The notes under the pieces: model-generated
What the model saw: the letters and a program-made list of their open reading frames with translations, nothing else
Told to the model about the DNA's origin: nothing
The model's database searches: none
Source: Intrasporangiaceae bacterium
GTDB taxonomy: Bacteria > Actinomycetota > Actinomycetes > Actinomycetales > Dermatophilaceae
Length of the DNA stretch: 64,000 bases
Direction: 5' to 3'
Assembly (NCBI GenBank): GCA_021324575.1
Contig: JAJPIW010000016.1
Location: 1-64,000 of the forward strand
Part shown: positions 33,542 to 42,260 of the stretch, one piece after another
How positions within the stretch are numbered: the stretch's first letter is position 1
How the letters are laid out: every line of letters begins with the position of its first letter
Made by a program: the position numbers and the translations under genes

Positions 33542-33790
33542 ATGGACTGGCGCGACCGCGCTGCCTGCCTCGACGAGGACCCCGAGCTGTTCTTCCCCAT
33601 CGGGAACACCGGCCCGGCGATCCTCCAGATCGAGGAGGCCAAGGCTGTCTGCCGCCGGTGTGAGGTCGTCGACACGTGCCTGAAGTGGGCGATCGAGTCC
33701 GGCCAGGACTCCGGGGTGTGGGGTGGCATGTCCGAGGACGAGCGCCGCGCCCTCAAGCGGCGCAACGCCCGCGCCCGCCGCGCCGGCTGA
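33542..33790 (+). CDS. whiB1: WhiB1-type iron-sulfur transcription factor
   Basis: The 82-residue protein keeps the four cluster cysteines at 9, 37, 40 and 46, the GVWGG turn and the basic tail SEDERRALKRRNARARR. The sequence closely follows M. tuberculosis WhiB1 throughout. WhiB1 holds a [4Fe-4S] cluster that reacts with nitric oxide and works with the principal sigma factor. As in Mycobacterium, the pdtaS kinase gene is next door on the opposite strand, which supports orthology. Confidence 0.93.
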   Translation: MDWRDRAACLDEDPELFFPIGNTGPAILQIEEAKAVCRRCEVVDTCLKWAIESGQDSGVWGGMSEDERRALKRRNARARRAG

Positions 33791-33864
33791 CCGGACGCGA
33801 GCCAGGCCCACCGGCCCCAGGCCCGATCGACCCACCAGGCCCGCTGACCAACCCCGCCCGCCGC

Positions 33865-34079
33865 ACAACCCCGCACGTGCGGGGTTGTTAGGGTCCCAGC
33901 GCCGCCCTGCCCTGAACAACCCCGCACGTGCGCACGTCCGCCGGGCCCTCCCCCGCAAGTGCGCACGTCCGCCGGGCCATCCCCCGCACCCGCGCGTGCC
34001 CGCCTGGGCCTTCCCCGCACGTGCGGGGTTGTTGGCGTCCCAAGGCCAGCTTGACCTGAAAAACCCCGCACGTGCGGGG
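33865..34079. repeat. Cluster of CCCCGCACGTGCGGGG palindromes between whiB1 and pdtaS
   Basis: The 16-bp palindrome CCCCGCACGTGCGGGG occurs at 33869-33884, 34013-34028 and 34064-34079, with half-copies between. Copies one and two each begin a similar unit of about 65 bases that ends in another copy or half-copy. In the middle a 31-bp unit is repeated in tandem at 33928-33958 and 33959-33989. The first palindrome extends to 24 perfect bases (33865-33888) and is followed by TTGTT. Since the flanking genes converge, these probably act as terminators. Confidence 0.7.
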
Positions 34080-34134
34080 AGGCGGGGGAGACCGGAGAGG
34101 CCGATGCTCCGCCGGCATCACCGGAGCCGGCCCG

Positions 34135-35622
34135 TCAGGCACCGTCGGCCGGCATCGGCCGCAACCGGCCGAAGAAATGCACCCGCGTCCCGGTCGGCTC
34201 GGCCGCCGACCATTCGATCCGGCCGCGAAGATCCTGCACGAGCGACTGGATGATCTGGGTCCCCAGACCGGAGGTCCCCGGGCGGAAGCCGCTGGGCAGG
34301 CCGTGCCCGTCATCGGTGATCGTCACGTCCAGACGCTCCTCGCCGTCGACTACCGTGCGTTCGGCGGTGACGACGATGTGGCCGTCGCGGTCGGCGAGCC
34401 CGTGCTCGGCCGCGTTCTGGACCAGCTCGGAGATGATCATGGCCAGCGCGGTGGCATCCTCGGCCGCCATCCGGCCGAAGCTGCCGAGCACTGTCGAGTC
34501 GACCCGGTGCTCCCCCGTGGCGACCTCGACGACGGCCTGCAGGCCGCGGACCGCGATGTCGTCGAAGTTCACCGTGTCCTGGAACCCCTCGCTCAGGGTC
34601 TCGTGCACCAGCGCGATGACGCCGACCCGGCGAACGGCCTCCTCCAACGCCGCACGGCCTTCGGGCGTCTCGATCCGCCGCGCCTGCAGCCGCAGGAGTG
34701 CGGCGACGGTCTGCAGGTTGTTCTTGACCCGATGATGGATCTCGCGGATGGTCGCGTCCTTGGTCATCAGCTCGCGTTCGCGACGTCGCAGCTCACTCAC
34801 GTCACGCAGCACCAGGAGGGCGCCGATGCGGACTCCCGCCCGGGTCAGCGGGAGGGCACGCATCGACACCGTCGCACCGCGCGAGGTCACCTCCGAGCGC
34901 CACGGCGCCCGGCCGGTCACGACGAGGGCCAGCGACTCGTCGACGGGCGACTCGCTGCGCTGGACCAGGTCGGTGACGATCCTCGCCAGGTTCCGGTCCA
35001 TGACCGTCTCGTGGTGGCCCAGCCGGTGCAGCGCGGAGATGGCGTTCGGGCTGGCATACGTCACGGTGCCCTCGACGTCGAGCCGGATGACGCCGTCTCC
35101 CACGCGTGGCGCTCCACGACGCATCCCGGTCGGTGAGGAGGCGCTGGGGAAGTCCCCGACGGTGATCATCCCGATCAGCGCGTCGGCGAGCGACCGATAG
35201 GTGTCCTCCATCCGGCTGGGGTCGCGGCGGCTCGAGGTCGCGGCATGGCGGGTCATCACGGCCAGCGGTATGCCGCGGTGCACCACCGGGATCGCCTCCT
35301 CGATGACCTCGGTGTCGCCACGCATCACCGGAGCGTCGTCGCGGATGATCCGGCCGGTGCGGTAGGCCATCCCGATGGCCGGGTTGGTCGAGCTCTCGAG
35401 CACCGTGCCGACGACGTCGTCGTAGAACACCATCGGCCCAGTGTTGGGGCGGACGTGCGCGACGACCTGCCAGCTCCCGGCCGACGTCGGGACCAGCAGG
35501 GTGAGGTCAGCGAACGCCAGGTCGGACACGAGCTGCCAGTCACCGACGAGAAGGTGCAGCCAGTCGACCTGTGCGTCGGTCATGTTGGTGGACGTGCGCA
35601 GGTGGGCGTTGAGCGTCGGCAC
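34135..35622 (-). CDS. pdtaS: PdtaS-type sensor histidine kinase
   Basis: The 495-residue cytosolic kinase has an N-terminal GAF-like domain (about 1-145), a PAS-like domain (about 175-285) and a HisKA_2 dimerisation region. The phospho-accepting His is in REIHHRVKNNLQTVA near residue 298. The ATPase follows with ISELVQNAAEHG (N box) and TDDGHGLP. PdtaS in Mycobacterium phosphorylates PdtaR, an RNA-binding antiterminator, and responds to signals such as NO and copper. No PdtaR gene is in this window. The whiB1-pdtaS pairing matches Mycobacterium. Confidence 0.88.
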   Translation of the reverse strand: MPTLNAHLRTSTNMTDAQVDWLHLLVGDWQLVSDLAFADLTLLVPTSAGSWQVVAHVRPNTGPMVFYDDVVGTVLESSTNPAIGMAYRTGRIIRDDAPVMRGDTEVIEEAIPVVHRGIPLAVMTRHAATSSRRDPSRMEDTYRSLADALIGMITVGDFPSASSPTGMRRGAPRVGDGVIRLDVEGTVTYASPNAISALHRLGHHETVMDRNLARIVTDLVQRSESPVDESLALVVTGRAPWRSEVTSRGATVSMRALPLTRAGVRIGALLVLRDVSELRRRERELMTKDATIREIHHRVKNNLQTVAALLRLQARRIETPEGRAALEEAVRRVGVIALVHETLSEGFQDTVNFDDIAVRGLQAVVEVATGEHRVDSTVLGSFGRMAAEDATALAMIISELVQNAAEHGLADRDGHIVVTAERTVVDGEERLDVTITDDGHGLPSGFRPGTSGLGTQIIQSLVQDLRGRIEWSAAEPTGTRVHFFGRLRPMPADGA

Positions 35623-35679
35623 CTGTCCAGCCTAGTGAAGCGTGCCAGGTGACCCGGGTGGACCATCCGGCCTCCGCCG

Positions 35680-38600
35680 TCAGCCGGCCGAGCCGCTCCG
35701 AACGACCGAGCGGAGGGTCCGCAGGGCCACCGACAGGGCCGCCAGGTTGGGCGAGTCGAGCCGGGTGATCGCGGCCAGCGAGCGCCTTGCCCGGGTCAGG
35801 GTGTCGTGGTTGGTCTTGGCCCACGCCTCGAAGCGCGCCGCCGGGTCCGCGTCAGGCTTCTCCACCGGGGCCGCCTCCATCACGGCCCGGGTCAGTGACT
35901 CGCACACGGCATACAGGTCGTCGCGCATCGCCCCGCGAGCCAGGGCGTCCCACTGGTCCTCGCGGGGGAGCTTGGTGACCCGGGTGAGCATGGCGTCGAT
36001 GCCGAACTTCTCCGACACGACGTAGTAGAGCCGGGCCACCTCCGCTGCCGACTCACCGGTGTCGGAGGCGATGTCGACGACGTCGAGCAGGGAGTACTGA
36101 TCGAGCAGGCAGGCAGCCCGGAGCGCGAGGTCGGCGGGTGTGCCCTGCTTCTCCAGCTCCTTGGCACGGCGCTCGAGCCGCTTGAGCTCGACGCCCCTGA
36201 GCAGCTCGGGAATCCGCGGCCCGAGGTCAGCGACGACCGGCCCGAACCGGCCGATCTCGGCGGCGATGTCCAGGTGTGCGGGCCGGGAAGCGAGGAACCA
36301 CCGGACGGACCTGTCGAGCAGCCGCCGGAACTCCAGGTAGAGCTGGGTCTGCGCCGCGGTGGGGACGACGTTGTCCAGTGCCTCGACGGCGGCGACGAAC
36401 GAGGACAGACCGAAGACCTCGCGGCATACGACGAAGGCACGGGCGATCTGCTCGGGCGTCGCGCCGGTCTCCTCCATCGCCCGGAAGACGAAGGTGATGC
36501 CGCCCCGGTTGACCATGGAGTTGGCGACGGCGTTGGTGACGATCTCGCGGCGCAGCGGGTGCTCGGCCAGCTTGCCGGCGTAACGCTCACGCATCGGTGT
36601 CGGGAAGTAGTCGGCCAGGGTCTGCCGGAACCACGGGTCGTCGGGCAGGTCGGTCGGCAGCAGGTCGTGCTTGAGGGCGAGCTTGGCGTAGGCGACGAGG
36701 ACGGAGAACTCCGGAGACTTCAGCCCGAGGCCCTCGCGCGCTCGACCCGCGAGCTCGGCGTCACTGGGCAGGAACTCCAGCGCGCGGTCCAGGTCACCGC
36801 GGTCCTCCAGCCAGTGGATGAGCCGCTGGTGGACCGAGAGCATCGGGGCCTCCTGCGCCCGGGCGTTGCCGAGGAGGACGTTCTGCTCGTAGTTGTCCCG
36901 CAGCACCTGGTGGGCCACCTCGTCGGTCATGGAGGCGAGGAAGACGTTGCGCGACTCGGTGTCCAGGCCGCCGTCGCGGACGACGTCGCCGAGGCAGATC
37001 TTGATGTTGACCTCGTGGTCGGAGGTGTCGACGCCGGCCGAGTTGTCGATGGCGTCGGTGTTGACGCGGACCCCGTGCAAGGCCGCCTCGATGCGCCCCA
37101 GCTGGGTGAGGCCCAGGTTGCCGCCCTCACCGACCACCTTGCTGCGCAACGCCTTTCCGTCCACGCGGATGGCATCGTTGGCCCGGTCGCCCACCTCGGC
37201 ATCGGACTCGGTCGACGCCTTGACGTAGGTGCCGATGCCGCCGTTCCACAGGAGGTCGACGGGGGCGAGCAGGATCGCCTTCATGAGCTCGGCAGGGGTG
37301 AGCGAAGTGACGTTCTTCAGGCCGAGCGCCTCGGCCATCTGCGGGGAGACGGGGATCGACTTGAGCGACCGCGGGAAGACCCCGCCACCCTCGCTGATGA
37401 GCGAGGTGTCGTAGTCGGCCCACGACGAACGGGGCAGGTCGAAGAGCCGCTGGCGCTCCGGGAACGACTGTGCCGCAACGGGATTGGGGTCGATGAAGAT
37501 GTGCCGGTGGTCGAACGCCGCCACGAGCCGGATGTGCTCGGAGAGCAGCATGCCGTTGCCGAAGACGTCGCCACTCATGTCACCGACACCGACAACCGTG
37601 AAGTCCTCGGTCTGGCTGTCGACGCCCATCTCACGGAAGTGCCGCTTGACCGACTCCCACGCGCCGCGGGCGGTGATCCCCATCGCCTTGTGGTCGTAGC
37701 CGGCCGACCCCCCGGAGGCAAACGCGTCGTCGAGCCAGAACCCGTAGGACTGCGCGACCCCGTTGGCGATGTCGGAGAACGTGGCCGTCCCCTTGTCCGC
37801 CGCGACGACGAGGTATGGGTCGTCGCCGTCGTGCCGCACCACGTCGCGGGGCGCGTCGACCGCGCCACCGACCCGGTTGTCGGTCACGTCGAGAAGGCCG
37901 GAGATGAAGGTCTTGTATGCCGCGATGCCCTCGCCGAGCCAGGCATCACGATCGAGGCCGGGATCGGGCAGCTGCTTGGGGAAGAAGCCACCCTTGGACC
38001 CCGTCGGCACGATGACGGCGTTCTTGACCATCTGCGCCTTGACCAGGCCGAGCACCTCGGTGCGGAAGTCCTCGCGTCGGTCGCTCCAGCGCAACCCGCC
38101 GCGGGCGACCGGCCCGAAGCGCAGGTGAACTCCCTCCACCCTCGGGCTGTAGACCCAGATCTCGAACTTCGGCCGGGGGGCCGGCAGGTCGGGGATGGCC
38201 CGCGGGTCGAGCTTGAGCGAGACATAGGACTTGGGCCGGCCGTCGGCGTCGGGTTGGTAGTAGTTGGTCCGCAGTCCGGCCTGGATGACGGCGAGAAAGG
38301 CCCGGATGATCCGGTCCTGGTCCAGCGAGGTCACCCCGTCGAGCGCGGCGAGCACCTTGCCGGCCACCGCCTCGACCGCGGCGTCCCGCACCGAGCTCGC
38401 CTGTCCGGCATACGAGCTGGGGTCGAACCGGGTCTCCCACAGCTCGACGAGGAGCCGCGCGATGTCGCCGTTGGCGACCAGGGTGCTCTCGAGGTAGTCC
38501 TGGCTGAAGGTGCCGCGGGTCTGGCGGAGGTACTTGGCGACGGTGCGCAGGATGACGACCTGTCGCCAGCTCAGCCCGGCCCCGAGGACGAGCGCGTTGA

Positions 38601-40614
38601 AGCCGTCGGACTCGGCCCGACCGTCCCACACCGCGGCGAAGGCGCCCTCGAAGAGCTGGCGCATCTCCTCGTGCGGGAGCTGGGCCCAGGTGTTCTCGGA
38701 CGCGACCCGAAGGCCGAAGTCGTAGACGTGCAGCTGGGTCCCGTCTGTGCGGGTGACCTCGTAGGGCTGCTCGTCGACGACCTCTACGCCGAGGTGGGTG
38801 AAGAGGGGCAGCACCTTGGTCAGGGAGATGGTCCGCCGGCGGAACAGCTTGAACCGCCGCATGCCGTTGGGGCTGTCACCCTTGTAGAGGGTGAGGTCGG
38901 TGCGCTCTGGGTCGTCGACGTCGGACGCGACCGCCTCGAGGTGCAGGATGTCGGCCAGCGTCGAGGCCATCCCGAACCGCTGCTCGTATGCCGTGGAGAA
39001 GGCCTTGCCGTACTGCATGCGCAGCTGGGCGCCCTGGTCCTCGTCGTAGGTGTCGCGGGCGGCGGCCTGGAGCTTCTCGTCCCAGGTGCGCGCGGCGTCG
39101 ACGAGCCGGCGCTCCAGACGGGCCACCTGCTCGTCGGTGAGGTCGGGGATCGGCGTGCCGGCCGGCATACGCACGACGAAGTGCAACCGGGAGAGGGCAC
39201 TCTCGGAGACCCGGGTGGTGTAGTCGACCGACGAGCCCCCGAACGCGCGGCGCAGGACCTCGGCCATCCGCAGCCGGACGGCGGTGTTGTAGTGGTCGCG
39301 CGGGAGGTAGACGAGGCAGGAGACGAACCGGCCGAAGTCGTCGTCGCGAAGGAAGAGCTTGGTCGTACGCCGCTCCTGGAGCGGAAGGACGGCGGTCGCG
39401 ACGTCGGAGAGGTGCTCCTCGCTGGCCTGGAAGATCTCGTCACGCGGGTAGTCCTCGAGGATCCCGACGAGGTCCTTGCCGGAGTGCGAGTCGTCGGTGA
39501 AGCCCGAACGGCGCAGGACCCCCCGCACCTTGTCGGCGATGATCGGGATCTTCAGGACCGACTCGGTGTAGGCGGTCGAGGTGAACAGGCCGATGAACCG
39601 GTACTCCCCCACGACGTTGCCCGCGGTGTCGGTGCGCTTGACGCTGACGTAGTCCAGGTGGACGGGGCGGTGCACGGTCGAGCGGGTGTTGGCTTTGGTA
39701 ATCATGAGCAGCCGCGGCTCGCGCGCCTTGAGCGAGGCCCGCGCGGAGAGCCGGACTGTCGTGCGGTCGGCCGTCGGGTCGTTGCGGAGGAGACCCAGAC
39801 CCGTGCCCTGCTCGGCGCGCATCGCGTCGCCGTCGGAGTCGGGGGTAAGGGCGTACTCGCGGTAGCCGAGGAAGGTGAAGTGGTTGTCGGCCATCCAGCG
39901 CAGGAACGTCGCGGTGTCGGTCGCCTCGCTCGCCGGATGCGCGACCGGCGGGTCGGCCACGATGGCCGCCGCGACGTCCAGCGCACGCTGACGCATCTTG
40001 GGCCAGTCCTCGACCGACTCGCGGACATCGACGAGGACCGCCCGCACACGCTCGGCGAGACGCGCAGCCTCCGCGTCGTCGACCGGGTCGATCTCGAGCG
40101 TCATCCACGACTCGCGCAGCTGGCCGAACGGGACCGAGTCGTCCCGGGCGTCGCTGCCCTCGTCGCGCGAGCCGTCGAGGATCTCCTCCAGGGTGCCTCG
40201 CACGTCGCGCCGCACCGTCACCACCGGGTGGATCACGAGGTGGACTCCGGCACCGGTCCCCGGTACCCCGGTGACTCCCTCGGAGACCGCCGCCGCGACG
40301 GAGTCGACGAGGAAGGGCATGTCGTCGACGACGACCTGGACGATCGAGTTGCTGCTCGTCCACCCATCGGCGTCCAGGGTCGGCCGGTAGACGTGGACCG
40401 CGGCATGCGCCTCGGCACGCTCGGCGGCCAGCCTGAGATGGTCCCGGACCATCCCGGCCAGCGCATCGGCGGGTTTGGTGCAGAGGTCCTCGCTCGCGAC
40501 GTGCTGGAAGTAGCGGGCGACGAGCCCCCCGCGTGGTTCACCTCCGTCAGCGTCAACGATCTGTGCGGCAGCGGTGAGCAGCTGATCGCGGGAACGCGCC
40601 AGGGCGTCGTGCAT
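35680..40614 (-). CDS. gdh: NAD-specific glutamate dehydrogenase, large (180-kDa type)
   Basis: The 1644-residue protein converts L-glutamate to 2-oxoglutarate and ammonium with NAD+. A long N-terminal regulatory part has ACT-like segments. The catalytic core follows, with FGPVARGGLRWSDRREDF, VPTGSKGGFFPKQL (catalytic Lys region) and the nucleotide-binding VGVGDMSGDVFGNGML. The C-terminal helical domain ends with LARGAMRDDLYAV. I chose ATG 40614 (MHDALARSRDQLL); the open frame farther upstream is antisense to other genes. With pruA nearby it suggests active glutamate and proline catabolism. Confidence 0.92.
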   Translation of the reverse strand: MHDALARSRDQLLTAAAQIVDADGGEPRGGLVARYFQHVASEDLCTKPADALAGMVRDHLRLAAERAEAHAAVHVYRPTLDADGWTSSNSIVQVVVDDMPFLVDSVAAAVSEGVTGVPGTGAGVHLVIHPVVTVRRDVRGTLEEILDGSRDEGSDARDDSVPFGQLRESWMTLEIDPVDDAEAARLAERVRAVLVDVRESVEDWPKMRQRALDVAAAIVADPPVAHPASEATDTATFLRWMADNHFTFLGYREYALTPDSDGDAMRAEQGTGLGLLRNDPTADRTTVRLSARASLKAREPRLLMITKANTRSTVHRPVHLDYVSVKRTDTAGNVVGEYRFIGLFTSTAYTESVLKIPIIADKVRGVLRRSGFTDDSHSGKDLVGILEDYPRDEIFQASEEHLSDVATAVLPLQERRTTKLFLRDDDFGRFVSCLVYLPRDHYNTAVRLRMAEVLRRAFGGSSVDYTTRVSESALSRLHFVVRMPAGTPIPDLTDEQVARLERRLVDAARTWDEKLQAAARDTYDEDQGAQLRMQYGKAFSTAYEQRFGMASTLADILHLEAVASDVDDPERTDLTLYKGDSPNGMRRFKLFRRRTISLTKVLPLFTHLGVEVVDEQPYEVTRTDGTQLHVYDFGLRVASENTWAQLPHEEMRQLFEGAFAAVWDGRAESDGFNALVLGAGLSWRQVVILRTVAKYLRQTRGTFSQDYLESTLVANGDIARLLVELWETRFDPSSYAGQASSVRDAAVEAVAGKVLAALDGVTSLDQDRIIRAFLAVIQAGLRTNYYQPDADGRPKSYVSLKLDPRAIPDLPAPRPKFEIWVYSPRVEGVHLRFGPVARGGLRWSDRREDFRTEVLGLVKAQMVKNAVIVPTGSKGGFFPKQLPDPGLDRDAWLGEGIAAYKTFISGLLDVTDNRVGGAVDAPRDVVRHDGDDPYLVVAADKGTATFSDIANGVAQSYGFWLDDAFASGGSAGYDHKAMGITARGAWESVKRHFREMGVDSQTEDFTVVGVGDMSGDVFGNGMLLSEHIRLVAAFDHRHIFIDPNPVAAQSFPERQRLFDLPRSSWADYDTSLISEGGGVFPRSLKSIPVSPQMAEALGLKNVTSLTPAELMKAILLAPVDLLWNGGIGTYVKASTESDAEVGDRANDAIRVDGKALRSKVVGEGGNLGLTQLGRIEAALHGVRVNTDAIDNSAGVDTSDHEVNIKICLGDVVRDGGLDTESRNVFLASMTDEVAHQVLRDNYEQNVLLGNARAQEAPMLSVHQRLIHWLEDRGDLDRALEFLPSDAELAGRAREGLGLKSPEFSVLVAYAKLALKHDLLPTDLPDDPWFRQTLADYFPTPMRERYAGKLAEHPLRREIVTNAVANSMVNRGGITFVFRAMEETGATPEQIARAFVVCREVFGLSSFVAAVEALDNVVPTAAQTQLYLEFRRLLDRSVRWFLASRPAHLDIAAEIGRFGPVVADLGPRIPELLRGVELKRLERRAKELEKQGTPADLALRAACLLDQYSLLDVVDIASDTGESAAEVARLYYVVSEKFGIDAMLTRVTKLPREDQWDALARGAMRDDLYAVCESLTRAVMEAAPVEKPDADPAARFEAWAKTNHDTLTRARRSLAAITRLDSPNLAALSVALRTLRSVVRSGSAG

Positions 40615-40757
40615 GGTCGGGTTCGATCCTCGTCGTCTCGGTGTCTCCCGGAACACCACGTTGTGTTCCCGCTCGACTCTATCGCCGCGTGGCTGGCTCC
40701 CTGACCGCCTGTGGGTAACTCGCCGGTTGGTTCCGCGGATCTCGTTACAGTGACGAG

Positions 40758-41060
40758 GTGGCCACCCACCGCGTCGATCCTGCCGCCCTCCTCGCCGCCG
40801 GGCGCGCCCTGACGCCGCTGCGCGAGCGGGTGGCCGGTGCCGAGGACGACCTGCTGGCGGCGCCCCTCCTCGCCGGTGAGGGCGTGCTGCAGCACCACCT
40901 GGACGGCTGGGTGGACCACGTCGTCGATGCGCTGCGCGCCCTGGAGGCCGAGGCGGCCGAGCAGGCACTGGCCCTGCGCGGCGTGGCGGTCGACGGTGCC
41001 GCGGCCGACGACGCCGCCGCGCGATCCCTGACGGCGCGCGACCAGGAAGGCATCCGATGA
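40758..41060 (+). CDS. Small helical protein, possible ESX/WXG100-like partner
   Basis: The 100-residue product is Ala-rich and almost wholly helical, with a central hydrophilic turn (LLAGEGVLQHHLDGWVDH). It is coupled to the next gene by an ATGA overlap. Paired small helical proteins of about 100 residues are typical of type VII secretion substrates or their chaperones. No clear WxG is present here, so the assignment is tentative and rests on length, composition and the partner gene. Confidence 0.5.
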   Translation: MATHRVDPAALLAAGRALTPLRERVAGAEDDLLAAPLLAGEGVLQHHLDGWVDHVVDALRALEAEAAEQALALRGVAVDGAAADDAAARSLTARDQEGIR

Positions 41061-41575
41061 CCGGCTCGGGCGATCCCGGGTCGCTCTCGGCCACCGGCGG
41101 CCTGCTCCTACGGCTCGCGGCCGGGCTCCGGTCCGATGCGAGCCGGACGAGCGCTGCGTATGCCGGCCTGCAGGGTGAGTGGGTCGGCCGCGCCTCGGTC
41201 GCGGCGCGCCGTCGGGGCGACCTGCTCGTCGCGTCCGTGTCGACGGTCGCCGAGGAGGCCGCCCAGGTCGGCGCCCTCCTCCAGCGGCACAGCACCGATC
41301 TCGCGGGACTGCTCGACGAGGAGGCGACGACCCGCACGCGCGCCACAGGCAGCGGCTTCGTCGTCACCGAGAACGGGGTGTCCCTGGCACCCGGGCTGCG
41401 CGGCGTGGCCGACCCCGCAGAGGTCGCCCGCACCGACGCCGAGCGCGCCGCCCTGGACCTGGCGTGGCACGACGTCCAGCATCGGCTCGCGACGGCGCGG
41501 GCGACCCTGTGCCGCCAGCTGACCGCCTCCGCCGACCGGCTCAGCTCTTCGGCGACTACCCTCCGAACGCGCTGA
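41057..41575 (+). CDS. Helical protein with WxG-like motif
   Basis: The 172-residue protein has a helical N-terminal third in which LQGEWVGRASVAARRR supplies a W-x-G turn between two helices, as in WXG100 proteins. Two further helices follow after a Gly/Pro loop. It starts inside the stop of the previous gene. A link to the EccC-like ATPase at 28.5-32.9 kb is inferred only from this motif. Confidence 0.5.
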   Translation: MTGSGDPGSLSATGGLLLRLAAGLRSDASRTSAAYAGLQGEWVGRASVAARRRGDLLVASVSTVAEEAAQVGALLQRHSTDLAGLLDEEATTRTRATGSGFVVTENGVSLAPGLRGVADPAEVARTDAERAALDLAWHDVQHRLATARATLCRQLTASADRLSSSATTLRTR

Positions 41576-41630
41576 CGCGCCGGGGTCACGCGACCGAGGT
41601 GCGTAGCCGGCATACGCCATAGTGGGGCCC

Positions 41631-42107
41631 ATGAAGATCACCACGAGCGGCGACTTCGCCGCACCCTGTGACCAGGTGTTCGCGATCCTCGCGGACGAGG
41701 GCTTCCAGAAGGCGCTCGCGAGCACGCCGGGATCGAGCGCATCCGTTGCGACACAAGGCGATCGGACCATCGTCACCTCTCTGCGCGTGCTGTCGACCGA
41801 TGTCCTGCCCGAGTTCGCGAAGACCTTCGTCGGCAGCCAGCTCAAGCTCACCGAGACCCAGGACTGGGGGCCGGCCGCGGCGGACGGTTCGCGTCGCGGA
41901 ACCCTGACCGTGACCATCGACGGCGTGCCGGTGCGGCTCGACGGCGCCCTGGCCCTCACCCCCACAGCGACCGGCAGTCAGCAGTCGGTGACCGGCGAGC
42001 TGAAGGCCCGGATACCCCTCGTCGGCGGCAAGGTGGAGCAGTCGGCCGCGCCTGCCCTCAAGGAGGGCATCGAGCTGGAGTATGCCGCGATCCGCCAGCG
42101 CCTCTGA
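41631..42107 (+). CDS. DUF2505 family protein
   Basis: The 158-residue product has the DUF2505 pattern of actinobacteria: MKITTSGDFAAPCDQVFAIL at the start, DVLPEFAKTFVGSQLKLTE in the middle, and ELKARIPLVGGKVEQ before the end. The family is related to SRPBCC/START-like lipid- or ligand-binding folds; its function is unknown. The ATG at 41631 is preferred over a GTG three codons upstream. Confidence 0.8.
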   Translation: MKITTSGDFAAPCDQVFAILADEGFQKALASTPGSSASVATQGDRTIVTSLRVLSTDVLPEFAKTFVGSQLKLTETQDWGPAAADGSRRGTLTVTIDGVPVRLDGALALTPTATGSQQSVTGELKARIPLVGGKVEQSAAPALKEGIELEYAAIRQRL

Positions 42108-42121
42108 CCCGCCTCCCCGCT

Positions 42122-42215
42122 TCGGTTTATCGGGTCACCCGAGAAAGCCGACCAGTACACGGTTTCCAACTCTGTGCCTGTCTGGTTTATCGGGTCACCC
42201 GATAAACCAGACAGG
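42122..42215. terminator. Paired inverted repeats, bidirectional terminator
   Basis: A nearly loopless perfect repeat has 19-bp arms at 42177-42195 and 42197-42215, centred on one C. Its core, GGTTTATCGGGTCACCC, also occurs at 42124-42140 in a weaker hairpin. The two lie between the convergent DUF2505 and pruA genes. Confidence 0.75.
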
Positions 42216-42260
42216 CCGGGGAGGGGTGGGCGGAACCGGGATGGGGAGGCTGACGCGGGG

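Noticed and set aside
33865-34079. CRISPR-like array
   Set aside because: The repeats are palindromes with unequal, similar-to-each-other spacers and one tandem duplication; there are no regular unique spacers and no cas genes.
36274-40704. 1476-codon plus-strand open frame
   Set aside because: It is antisense to the glutamate dehydrogenase, which has clear family motifs. Long antisense frames are expected at this GC content, and this one has no recognisable domain.
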